64,000 nucleotides of DNA from Limnomonas spitsbergensis (lineage: Eukaryota; Chlorophyta; Chlorophyceae; Chlamydomonadales). The stretch's first letter is position 1; each line of letters begins with the position of its first letter. This document shows positions 10,048 through 19,400 of the stretch, piece after piece. The stretch covers positions 3,596,001-3,660,000 of the forward strand of contig JAYJMM010000102.1 of assembly GCA_037349105.1 (NCBI GenBank), written 5' to 3'. Both the position numbers and the translations under genes were made by a program. The notes under the pieces are model-generated. The model ran no database searches. It was not told where the DNA came from and saw only the letters and a program-made list of their open reading frames with translations.

Positions 10048-13000
10048 CCCCTCCTTGGTTTTGACGTACTCCTCGGGCGGCTCCACTACTCCCCCCGGCT
10101 GGAACATGTCGATCATCTCAGCCGCCTGCGGGTCGTCCTCCGCGGGCGGCTCTTCCCTGCCAGTGTCGTTGCCGCTTTGCCAGCTCTCCTGCTGGCTGCA
10201 GGCACCCCTCCTGCTGGCACCCCCCATGGGAATGACTGCTGGCGGGCGCAACCATCCAGACGACAGCTTCGCTGCTGCCTCTTGTCCAGACACAAAAGCC
10301 CCTTGGCCTGCTGTAAATCCTCCTCCTCGTACTCCCTGCTCGGTGGCTCGCGCCCCTGGTACACACACCGACAGCAGGAGCCACACCAGTATCAGCTGGA
10401 GCGTCCCCGTAAGGATCCCCTTAAATACTGTACAGGTGAGGAGTCCTCTGCAAGCTGGCATCTGCCTCGTGGGTTTCTGCGGTAGGTGATCTGCGGGCTG
10501 TACGCATGGCTCTGCGCTCTGCGCTGGCTTCTGCTGCCCTCCGGCCCATGTGATCTCCAGGTCTACCTGGCTGATCCTGAGTGGCAGGACTGGGCAGTCC
10601 ATTCCTGGTCTGCTGCCACGGTTCCTGTCCGCGGCTGCCCTCTGCGCCTTTCCCGCGCGCCGCCTAGCCTTCTTTGACTTTTTCCCCCGCAACTCGGCAG
10701 TGTCAGCCCAAGCCGCACCGGCCCTTTCTGGCCCTGCTCCTGGGATCTGTCCTGTGCTGCCTTGTGCCAGCCGCTCCTGCCTGTGAGTGGCGCGCTGCAC
10801 AGTCTTGCTGCTGCCGGCACCCGCGGGCTCTTCTGGCCCACAGCCCTGTCGCATGGTTTCCCGAGCGCTGGCAGCCCTCCTTGCAAGGTCCTCCCCCCTG
10901 CTGGTTCGGGCCTGGCTGCTGCGGCTGTTCAACGGCTGTTGGGTGTCCACTCCCTTTGCTCCCATCGTGTTGAGGGCTGATATTCTCTCCGTCAGCTCCT
11001 CCTGTAGCTCCCTGACCGCCCTGCTGTAACCTTCCATCCTGGGGTTCGGATCGGGCTGTGGCAGCATTCTGAGTCGGAAAAGCAGGCTAGCCTCCTGGCT
11101 TGCCTCTTGCTGCCCCATTTCCTGCCTTCTTAGCACGTCCAGCTGATCCACGAAGTTCCTGAGCACTGCCACCCAGCGTCCCGTGCTGTATGCTGCTGGG
11201 TCACCCCAGGGCTCCCTTGCTGCTGCCTGTGCTGGCGGGCTGATCTGGGCGTCCCCTGGGCTCCTGCTGCTCGCCTCGCCTGCTGCTGCCCCCTTGGGCT
11301 CGCAAGCGTACTGGTCTGCTGCCTGCCGCGGGCTGACCCCCACTGCGACCTGGTGTGCCTCCTCTTCTAGTGCGACCTTGCTGCTGCGTTCTATCGCGGC
11401 TCTCCTGGTTCTGCGCTCTGCCATGGCTGCTTGCTCCTGAACAACACCGCGCATCCACTCCTGCCGTAGCTGTAACAATTCCTCCTCGCGGCCCCACCCT
11501 GGACTCCCTGGTCCAGGGCCTGCGTCGGTTGGCTCTTCCATCCCATCTGCATCCCCGGCATCAGCTCTTGTGAGGCTGATCCTTGCTGGGAACGGGCTTC
11601 CGTCAGCGCCCCACTCCTCTTCCGACTCTGAATCCTGCACCAGTGATGGTGGCCCTTCCGAAGGGTCTTCATTCTCCTCTCCTAGCAGCCCCCTGCCCTC
11701 ATGGCTGGGGCAAAGCTCATTGCTGGACCTTGGCTCCCTGCTGTCCAGGTCTCCTGCAAGTGGTCTGCTGGTACTGTCCGGGGGCGTCTGGGGCTCCGCC
11801 CGATCCCCGGTCTCAGCCTCCAGGGCTGACACCTCCATTTCCCCCATGGGCTCCAGCCATTCCCAAGAGGATGCTGTTGCCCCGAGTGTGGTGACAAAGG
11901 CGACATGGCCCTGCTCTGTTGGCTCCTGGTATGCGTCCTGGATTGGTCCGTCACTGTCGGCAGCGGGGTCCCAATAGCGGGAACCCCACCTGCCCAGTAT
12001 CCAGCGTCCCAGCACGGGCTGAGTCCTCAGCTCTTCCAGTTCCTCCATGTAGGTATCCGATCCTGCTCCTCTGAACAAGGGATGCAGCGTGCGCACCCCT
12101 GTCGGGTGCGCCTGCCTCCACAGCTGTACTGTCATGCCGTTTGCCTGCCAATAAGGGCCCACGCTGCTGGCCCTGTTGTCGCGCCACGCTCTTCTCTCCC
12201 AGCGCACCCACTGGTGCACGCACGCTTCTAACCGTTCCACTGCGAACGGCGAGCGCGCGAACTCCTCCTCGTCTTCCCACATGGGTCCATCCGCTGGCGA
12301 CCTCTGGGCCCCATATGGCCATGTGGGGCAGTCTGTCATTTCCAGCGGCGCCCACTGATCATCCACGCCCCAGACATGCCTCATGGCTGCCGACAGCTGT
12401 CCCGGAAGCAGAACCCGTTGCAACGCCATGAGCATGACTGCCCATGTCGCTGGGTCTGCTCCCCTGGCGTGCGTGTGCGCGTGGAACTCTGCCTCGTGGA
12501 CTGATGCGCACTTGGTGATCGCCACATTCCCTTCGCACCTTGCGAACAGGAAGACTGGCATATCATCCCGCGACGCATGCATGTGGATCCATGCCGCTGA
12601 AACAGGCAGCTCTCCCTCTTCCAGCTCCTCGTAGTAGTAAGTTACCAGCTGCTGAACTGGGATGGCTGCCCTGGCTTCCCCAGGAGCCACTCCCCATGGT
12701 ACAGCTTGCCCTGCGACCATCCTGGGGATGGTGACCGACGCCTCAACGGTGGCCTCACACCGCCGTGGCCTATCGGCATGGCACAGCCCTGCCCCGCTGT
12801 AGGTTCCATCCTCGGACCTGTCACCCCCTCCGTGCTCTCTTAAGGCCTGCACTGGCACGTAGAAAGCGCGGTCTCTGAGAGCGGGGTGCTCCATCAACTG
12901 GTGGACGCAGTCCTCCGCCCATGGCGTGCGCATGAACCCGGGCTGCGCACCCTGCCACACCCCCTCGGTGCGCGTGCTATCCGGCACGTCTGGGTGCGCC

Positions 13001-13482
13001 CTGTCGGCTGCAGCTACCGCTGTGATGCCTTCTTTGACGGCTAGGTCCACCATCTCGCTGACGCAGTATGCGTAGATGGGGTGCCGTGACCATCCCCTCG
13101 GCATATAATCCTCCATCCTTGTGCTGGGCTGTATGAACCCCTTGAGTGCTGCACCCAGCAGGACTGCTGTCACCGCGTCCCATGGAAAGATCAGTCTGGC
13201 CACTGCCTGCATGGCTGCCGCTATGTTGACACACGTCTGCGACCTGCCTTCCAGGAGCCTGTGGTTCTGCAACCTACAAAGCCCATCCTTGGACTGTGCC
13301 GGCAGAGTGATCATAGCCTCTGAAGACGACGCCTCTGGCATTTCTTCCCCCAGGCGGTACCACTGCACGAAGCACCTGCTCTCTGGCAATCTCGGCGGGT
13401 CTGGCTCAAGGGCGAACCCGCCCTCTGCTGCCCGACCTGTCCCGGCGCCCTGTACCGCCCTGGGTGAACCGGGAATCCTCAT
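10045..13482 (-). CDS. Retroelement ORF3, unknown, with one membrane-like segment
   Basis: 1145 residues, with no family recognised. The N-terminal ~530 residues look globular (Trp/His-rich, for example PTWPYGAQ). The middle is acidic and low in complexity, with a charged helical segment at about 660-730 rich in Glu and Arg. A basic cluster (GKKSKKARRRAGKAQR) lies near 950. Near residues 1015-1045 a hydrophobic run (LTGTLQLILVWLLLSVCV) is followed by PGARA, like a transmembrane helix or internal signal sequence. The ATG at 13482 overlaps the end of ORF2. ORF3 and Pol share a frame, separated only by one UGA, so it could be the N-terminal part of a Gag-Pol-like fusion. An envelope role is not supported: there is no N-terminal signal peptide or Cys-rich ectodomain. 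Confidence 0.7.
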   Translation of the reverse strand: MRIPGSPRAVQGAGTGRAAEGGFALEPDPPRLPESRCFVQWYRLGEEMPEASSSEAMITLPAQSKDGLCRLQNHRLLEGRSQTCVNIAAAMQAVARLIFPWDAVTAVLLGAALKGFIQPSTRMEDYMPRGWSRHPIYAYCVSEMVDLAVKEGITAVAAADRAHPDVPDSTRTEGVWQGAQPGFMRTPWAEDCVHQLMEHPALRDRAFYVPVQALREHGGGDRSEDGTYSGAGLCHADRPRRCEATVEASVTIPRMVAGQAVPWGVAPGEARAAIPVQQLVTYYYEELEEGELPVSAAWIHMHASRDDMPVFLFARCEGNVAITKCASVHEAEFHAHTHARGADPATWAVMLMALQRVLLPGQLSAAMRHVWGVDDQWAPLEMTDCPTWPYGAQRSPADGPMWEDEEEFARSPFAVERLEACVHQWVRWERRAWRDNRASSVGPYWQANGMTVQLWRQAHPTGVRTLHPLFRGAGSDTYMEELEELRTQPVLGRWILGRWGSRYWDPAADSDGPIQDAYQEPTEQGHVAFVTTLGATASSWEWLEPMGEMEVSALEAETGDRAEPQTPPDSTSRPLAGDLDSREPRSSNELCPSHEGRGLLGEENEDPSEGPPSLVQDSESEEEWGADGSPFPARISLTRADAGDADGMEEPTDAGPGPGSPGWGREEELLQLRQEWMRGVVQEQAAMAERRTRRAAIERSSKVALEEEAHQVAVGVSPRQAADQYACEPKGAAAGEASSRSPGDAQISPPAQAAAREPWGDPAAYSTGRWVAVLRNFVDQLDVLRRQEMGQQEASQEASLLFRLRMLPQPDPNPRMEGYSRAVRELQEELTERISALNTMGAKGVDTQQPLNSRSSQARTSRGEDLARRAASARETMRQGCGPEEPAGAGSSKTVQRATHRQERLAQGSTGQIPGAGPERAGAAWADTAELRGKKSKKARRRAGKAQRAAADRNRGSRPGMDCPVLPLRISQVDLEITWAGGQQKPAQSAEPCVQPADHLPQKPTRQMPACRGLLTCTVFKGILTGTLQLILVWLLLSVCVPGARATEQGVRGGGFTAGQGAFVSGQEAAAKLSSGWLRPPAVIPMGGASRRGACSQQESWQSGNDTGREEPPAEDDPQAAEMIDMFQPGGVVEPPEEYVKTKEG

Positions 13483-16405
13483 TCCATGCAGCGGGCCTCT
13501 CGCCCCTGCTGCGGCTGCGCTGCAGCCCTCTGTCCTCCTCTTCCCATCTGACAGTGTTGGACAGAGAGGTGGTACTGTGATGGGTCCTAACGGCCCCCGC
13601 CGTATTGTCCTCTGGACTCATAGCTGCTGCCCCCTTGGCCCCTGGGTGGTGACCCTGCCTGCTGAGCCAATCCCGGGTCCCGGTGGCTGCTCCCGCTACC
13701 TCGCCGCCTGTGTCCGCGTTGCCCTCCGGGGTACCTGGGCAGAGCATGGCAGCTTCCTCCTCACGCACTGTTAAAGGAGCTTGAGGCTCATAGCCTTCCT
13801 CTGAGGCGCTGGTGCCGTCCCCACTGGAACTGGTTTCCCATTCGTCTACCCTGTGCTGGAGCCCTGCCTCCTGCTCTAGCCTCTCAAACTCATCCATCTG
13901 GGCATTGTAGATGTCCCATTCTTTGTCGAGAAACTGCTGGAGAATGCCAGGCCATCCCTCACATGGGGCCGGGCATCCCCTTTGCTGGAGGTTCCTGAGA
14001 AACTCCACTGCTTGCGTCATGGACCTGGCTGACCCTGCGGGCCGAGTACCATAGTGATTCATGGCTAGGGCCTCTACCACCATCTGCCAGTGGTGCCTTT
14101 GCTGGGCCACCTGCCCCTCTGGCACCACCTGGAACGTTACAGGCATTGCTGCGGCCTGGTGGCTCACAACTTGAGTCGCTGCGTTCTGCCCAAACCCTTC
14201 ATGGACAGACATCATGCACGTGTGCCTCTCCTGGCTGACCCACCTGGAGTTGTAAGACTGCCCTGCTGGCCCCGGCCGTCCTGGCGGGCCTGGCAGCTCA
14301 CTCGGTCCAGCTGTCTCCCGCTGCTTTTTCCATTCTTCAAAGGAGACCTCCTTGGCGGCTTCATAAGCCCGCCTCATGTTGTCTTCCTCAACCTCCTGGC
14401 TCCTGCCAGGTCCCCTGACTCCCCAGCTCCTTTCCGGGCCTCCTGCTGCCCGCGATCGGTCAAACTGGCTGCTGTCCCCTGGCTGCGGTGCCTCTCCCTG
14501 CTCTGGGCACGCATTGGCGTAGTGCCCTGGCTTCCCACAGTTGAAGCACACTCCCCCATCGTGGGGTCCGAGGACACTTCTCTGTCCCCCCATCCAGCTG
14601 CGCCCTGCCTGGGCCCTGCCCGGCGGACTCTGGCCTGGGGCTCCTCTTCTATCCTGCATGCTCCCTTCCGGCTGGTATGGCCTGGCGTGGCTACCTGTAC
14701 CTCGCTCTTGTGACCTGCCCCTGGGCTGGCTCCCGCGATCCCCGCTGGGTGACTGCTGCCTCCTGCCTCTAGGCCGGTCGAAGCTATCATCGCGGTCTGG
14801 CCGCTGGGTTCGAGCTTCCGGTGTAGGTACCGTCCCGCGGCGTTCTACACTGCGAGCCCTCTGCGCACTCCTGCTGCGCTCTCTGGTTTCTGTGTGTATT
14901 GCGACATCTGGGGTTGACCCCCTGTGCTGCACTCGCTTCTCCCCTCTGGCTTGCCTGGCCCCACCACTGCCCCCTGGTCCTTGCTGACCAGTGGCTTGCT
15001 GCTCCTGTTCCTGCAGCTGCTCCTGGCTCAGACCCTCGTCCTCTTCTGCGAGCTCGGCCGCGGTTTGAAACATGATTCCCATATGCTCTGCCAGCTCCGG
15101 GTCTCCAGGGATTGTGGACTGCAGCGGCTCTCCTGCCTGCTGGTTCCCGAGGTTGGCGTACAGTGCTCGCAGCTGGTCTGCACGCAAGACGTACTGCTGC
15201 TGTACCTCCGTGAGCCGTATGTTGGCATCATGGAGGCCTGTCCACCTGACCTGCTGCAACCTCAGGTATTCAATGGTTGCAGCCGCCTGGCGGTACAGCA
15301 GCTCTTCTCTCGCCTTGACGTCTTGCTGCAGCAACTCCACTTGTTGCTGCAGCCTCAGCACAAGCATGTACTTCTGACTGGTCCTTTGCTTAGGGACCTC
15401 TTCCTCCTCTGACTCCTCTGGTTCTTCACTCTCCTCCTTGCCGCCAGGCTCCTCCTGGCCGCGGTTTGCTGTTACCCCTTGCGTTCCGCCTGCTGCTTCT
15501 GGGGCGTCTTCCCTAACGCCCCCATCAGCCGCACAGGCCCTCTCGTCTTTGCCAGGCACTCGCACCTCCGAGCGCCTGCTTGATCCTGCTGGTGCAGCTC
15601 TTGCTGCTGCGGCTCCTCCAAAGTCTACCCGCCTTTTGGCTCCTGGTGATGTCCCCTGGGCTGCGGGGACTGCCGCAGGCTTCTGCAGTATCTTCCGGAT
15701 TCTCTGGTCACACTCCTCTGGTGAGTGCGGGCCAGGTTCTCCGCACAAGACACATGGGTAGCGTGGGCTTGCCTCCATGCACCTCCTGATGATCTCCTTT
15801 TGGTATGTTGACTTCGACTCTGCCTTGAGTGCCATTGCTACCCCAGCATTGGCCTCTGCCTGTGTTGCTGCCTGGCCTGGCTGTGACGCAGCGGCCTTGG
15901 CATCCACCTTGACCTCTTTGGGCACTGCAGCCTGCGCTTGCCCGCATTGGCGCGGCCTGGAAGTGGTCTCCTGTGGGTCCCCACGGCTGCTCCTGCTCGC
16001 ATCTGCGGTGCTTCTGCCTGCACCTGCGGCTGTTCCGCGACTCTGTCCCACCTTCTTGTCTGTCCTCATGGCGGCACCTGCGTGTGTGGCCATGGCATGC
16101 TGTAAGAGCGGCTCGTGTTCTTCCTCCACACTGGCCGCGGGCCACCCTTCCCGTTCTGCAAATCCACACTGGATTCCTGCCCATGCTACTGCTGCTGCCT
16201 GGTACCCCCCTGCTGGGGATGCTAGGACCAGCGGCAGCGTCAGGTCCCTGACCCCTCGCACTGTCTGGGGACCATCTCTGGGGCGTAAGGTCAGCCTTCC
16301 TGCTGCCTCCAAAACCCCATTGTACTTGAGAAACTCTGGGTTCCCCACCAAGTGTTTGTATGCATCGGGTGGCGTTTTTACGACCCTGACCACCGTGGGT
16401 TCCAT
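13406..16405 (-). CDS. Retroelement ORF2, Gag-like with two zinc knuckles
   Basis: 999 residues. It has two CCHC-type motifs: CVLCGEPGPHSPEEC near residue 217 (one residue longer than the usual spacing) and a canonical CFNCGKPGHYANAC near 619. Between them is a Gln/Leu-rich coiled coil (about 340-430, around VLRLQQQVELLQQDV) and an Arg/Ser/Gln-rich basic stretch. CCHC knuckles bind nucleic acid in Gag nucleocapsids, so an RNA-binding role is inferred. The N-terminus directly continues the protease-like end of ORF1 after a -1 shift at 16414-16420. That suggests ORF1-ORF2 is made as a fusion. ORF2 ends in a frame different from ORF3, overlapping it by 77 nt. Confidence 0.78.
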   Translation of the reverse strand: MEPTVVRVVKTPPDAYKHLVGNPEFLKYNGVLEAAGRLTLRPRDGPQTVRGVRDLTLPLVLASPAGGYQAAAVAWAGIQCGFAEREGWPAASVEEEHEPLLQHAMATHAGAAMRTDKKVGQSRGTAAGAGRSTADASRSSRGDPQETTSRPRQCGQAQAAVPKEVKVDAKAAASQPGQAATQAEANAGVAMALKAESKSTYQKEIIRRCMEASPRYPCVLCGEPGPHSPEECDQRIRKILQKPAAVPAAQGTSPGAKRRVDFGGAAAARAAPAGSSRRSEVRVPGKDERACAADGGVREDAPEAAGGTQGVTANRGQEEPGGKEESEEPEESEEEEVPKQRTSQKYMLVLRLQQQVELLQQDVKAREELLYRQAAATIEYLRLQQVRWTGLHDANIRLTEVQQQYVLRADQLRALYANLGNQQAGEPLQSTIPGDPELAEHMGIMFQTAAELAEEDEGLSQEQLQEQEQQATGQQGPGGSGGARQARGEKRVQHRGSTPDVAIHTETRERSRSAQRARSVERRGTVPTPEARTQRPDRDDSFDRPRGRRQQSPSGDRGSQPRGRSQERGTGSHARPYQPEGSMQDRRGAPGQSPPGRAQAGRSWMGGQRSVLGPHDGGVCFNCGKPGHYANACPEQGEAPQPGDSSQFDRSRAAGGPERSWGVRGPGRSQEVEEDNMRRAYEAAKEVSFEEWKKQRETAGPSELPGPPGRPGPAGQSYNSRWVSQERHTCMMSVHEGFGQNAATQVVSHQAAAMPVTFQVVPEGQVAQQRHHWQMVVEALAMNHYGTRPAGSARSMTQAVEFLRNLQQRGCPAPCEGWPGILQQFLDKEWDIYNAQMDEFERLEQEAGLQHRVDEWETSSSGDGTSASEEGYEPQAPLTVREEEAAMLCPGTPEGNADTGGEVAGAATGTRDWLSRQGHHPGAKGAAAMSPEDNTAGAVRTHHSTTSLSNTVRWEEEDRGLQRSRSRGERPAAWNEDSRFTQGGTGRRDRSGSRGRVRP

Positions 16406-19400
16406 AATAGCATTGGGCCCCCATATCCGTACACCACATAAATGAACAGCACCCCATACAGATCTGCCCCTGCATTGTCTGTCGTGCGGATCTTCTCATC
16501 CGTCCGGATCAGTTCTGCCCCCATGGCGACTAACTGTTCTGCAATGTTGACTGTGATCACATGACAGGAGCATGCTGAGTCCATGAGGGCCTTCTGGGCC
16601 ACCAGGACCTTTCCTTTGACCATTAGTCCCACACATTGCTCCAGGTTGCTTCTGTCATTCTTAAAATACTGCAGCCTTGGTGCAGCTGTGACCACCTTGC
16701 TTTCCTGCCTGCCTTTACTGGCCTTACCCCTGTGGTCTTCTGAACCCATGGGCATAGTGGTGAACGACAGCGCCGTCAGCCTCTCGTTCAACTTGAACAC
16801 CTGCAGTCGGATGTCAGACATATCGTCAGCTAATTTGCTCAAAACCAGTCTCTTTGCTCCCTTCCTGGAGGCAGGTTCCACGAGCCTTTGCTCAGGTTCC
16901 TCCTCCGGACAGGGTTCTGGCAAGAATGACCTAGGACGAGCGTTGTGAGCCGCCTGTTTGAATCCTGCGAATTTGGGCACCAGCCCAACCTGCGTCATGA
17001 GTGCTACAGACTCGCTGAGCATCTCTGCCATAGTCTGTTGCCAGCCCTCTGGCTCGGCTTGCCCCGTTGGGCTGCTTAGGTGAGATACGTGTGCCGCTTG
17101 CTGAGCCTGACCCCCCTGGCCAGGCCCCGGCCGTTGGTACTGCCTGTTGTTCTGATTCCGCTCGTACGGTCTGCCTGCAGGCTGACCCTGCTGTGGCCTT
17201 GGTGGGAGCGGGTACTGCTGCTGCGGCGGCCTTGCCTGCCCAGCTGCAATGTCAGTAGCGCGTGGCGCCGGCCTGCGCTCATCCCTGGGCCTGGGCGCCC
17301 TGCAGTCCCTGGCCAGGTGCGCCGTGCTACCACACTGGTAGCATGCCTTGGCTGCCCCTGCAGCGCCTTCTGCGCTGTAATTTGGTGCCCCTGATTGATC
17401 TGCCCAGGTAACTCCTCTGGGTTTGTCACTCCGCTGTTGCTGGGCAGCTGCTGCTCCTGCGGGGTTCCCTGCCCCTTCAAGGCGTGTCCGCATCTCCCAC
17501 TGTCCTGTTCTCTCCTTCCTCGTTCTGTTGGACTGCGCCTCTCCCTGGCCAGGCCCACTGGCCATCTGTTTGAGGCTTGCGCCTCCTAGGTCCCCCATTT
17601 CCAGGGCAAACTTCTCCCACAGCACCACCTGCTGTGTGAGCACTGCAATCTGATCTTCGTCTGTCATGCTGAGGTACCCTGGTACGGTCATAACAAACTT
17701 GCTCAGTTTGGCTTTAGCGAGCGCTGGAAGTCCGTCATGGAACAGATGCGAGACCGAGTGCCTCCTGCCAAAGTGGTCCACTGCATCCCTTGAGATCTGC
17801 AGCAACTCTGCTGTCGACAGCACTCTGTGAGCAAATGCTTCCACCGTCTCCTCTGGCTTGACGTCAGGATCGAGAGTGGTCTTCACTCCTAGCCTGAGGT
17901 TGGAGATGGCTGTCCTCTCATCCGAGGTTGGCTTCCCCACTTCTGCTTGAACTACCTTGATCCACAAGGTTAGCAGCGAGGCTTCACAACACTGCTCCTC
18001 TGCTGGGGCAACCCACATCCCCCTTATCCTTTCTGCTTCTCTGGCAGCCCTGTCTCCTGCATGGGGCGCCGCCCTGATGGCTACCATCAGCGGCCCCACG
18101 CTAGCCGGCTTGCTGTCCCACAGCTTGACCGGTGATTTCACCAACATCGTCATAGCTGATGGCGACTGGCACGACCCAGCTATTTCTCCGGCCACCACAG
18201 CCAGCGTTGGCGGGTCATCTGACAGCGCCAGCCTGTTGTGCGATCCCCAATATCCACATGCCTGGCAATATTTCCTGGCTGCAACCGCGCCTGGGTGCGA
18301 CATATCCAACACTGGCACGTTGCCTTGGATGGCCGGGATTTTGGTGAATTTGGCTACCCCTGCCAGCTGCAGGACCATCTGCTGCTGCAGCTGCAGGTTC
18401 ACCCTTGCCTGCTCCCTATCGAGCCTCTTCATTTCCTGGTCGCTGGACTCCTGCCTGGCTCCTGGCCTGCGCCTGTCCGCTCCTCCTGGTCCCGAATCTA
18501 CTGATTCTGACCGCGACCTAGATCCTCCACCACCGCCCCTCGATGGGCTGCGACCTGAATGGTATCTGTCGTGTCTGTAATAATCCTCCTCCTGATCATG
18601 ATCTTCTCGTGATGGCTGCCTGCCTGCTCTTCCTGCAGAGCTTCTACTTCCCTCGGGTGGCGGCCGTTCTGATTCGCTTCTGCCTGGTCTGCTGTCAGAG
18701 CCAGGCCTCCAAGACTGTGCTCTGCCAGGCTCTGCCTGTCCCCTGGGCAGCTCCTGGTCTTGCCGTTCCTGCCTCACCCCTCTGCTGTGTTCCGCTGGTC
18801 CCCTGGGTTGCTCCTGGCTTTGCTGGCTTGGCTGTTCCCTGCCCTCTGCCTGCCCTCTGGGCGGCTCCTGGCTATGCTGGCTTGGATGTTCCCTGCCATC
18901 TGCCTGCCCTCTGGGCTGCTCCTGGCTATGCCGGTTTGGCTGTTCTCTGTTGTATGCCTGCCCCCTGGGCGGCTCCTGGCTCTGCCAACCTGGCTGCGTC
19001 CCGCCTGTGTAATTTCTGGCATAGGAATCAGACTGCGTTTCCTCTCTGGCTTCCTGCATTCTTGGACCACTGCTCCGTGCGCTGCCTGCAGGCTCATTCC
19101 TCCTGGTTCCACTTGCTGTGCCCGCCTGCCTGTTCCTCAGGAATTCCTTGTTGTAATCCACCTGGGTTTCCTGGCATGTGTTCTCTTTGTCCTCGACTAT
19201 GCGTAGAAACGCATAAGACTCTTGCCTGCTTGCTCTGCGTGTTGCTGTGCCTTGCTCTGCCATCCTGGCGAGTGATCGGCTAGTCAACTCCGCCCTTTCG
19301 CTGGCGGCTGGACTGCTGGCTCTGGGCGCTTCCCTGCCCCTTGGTCGCCCTCTGAGGCTTGGCTCGCTGCTGACCTCGAAGGCCTCTGATCTGAGTGTTG

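Noticed and set aside
10350..10440. Hydrophobic segment of ORF3 as an envelope protein
   Set aside because: There is only one helix near the C-terminus, no N-terminal signal peptide, no Cys-rich ectodomain, and the frame continues into Pol. Envelope genes lie after Pol.
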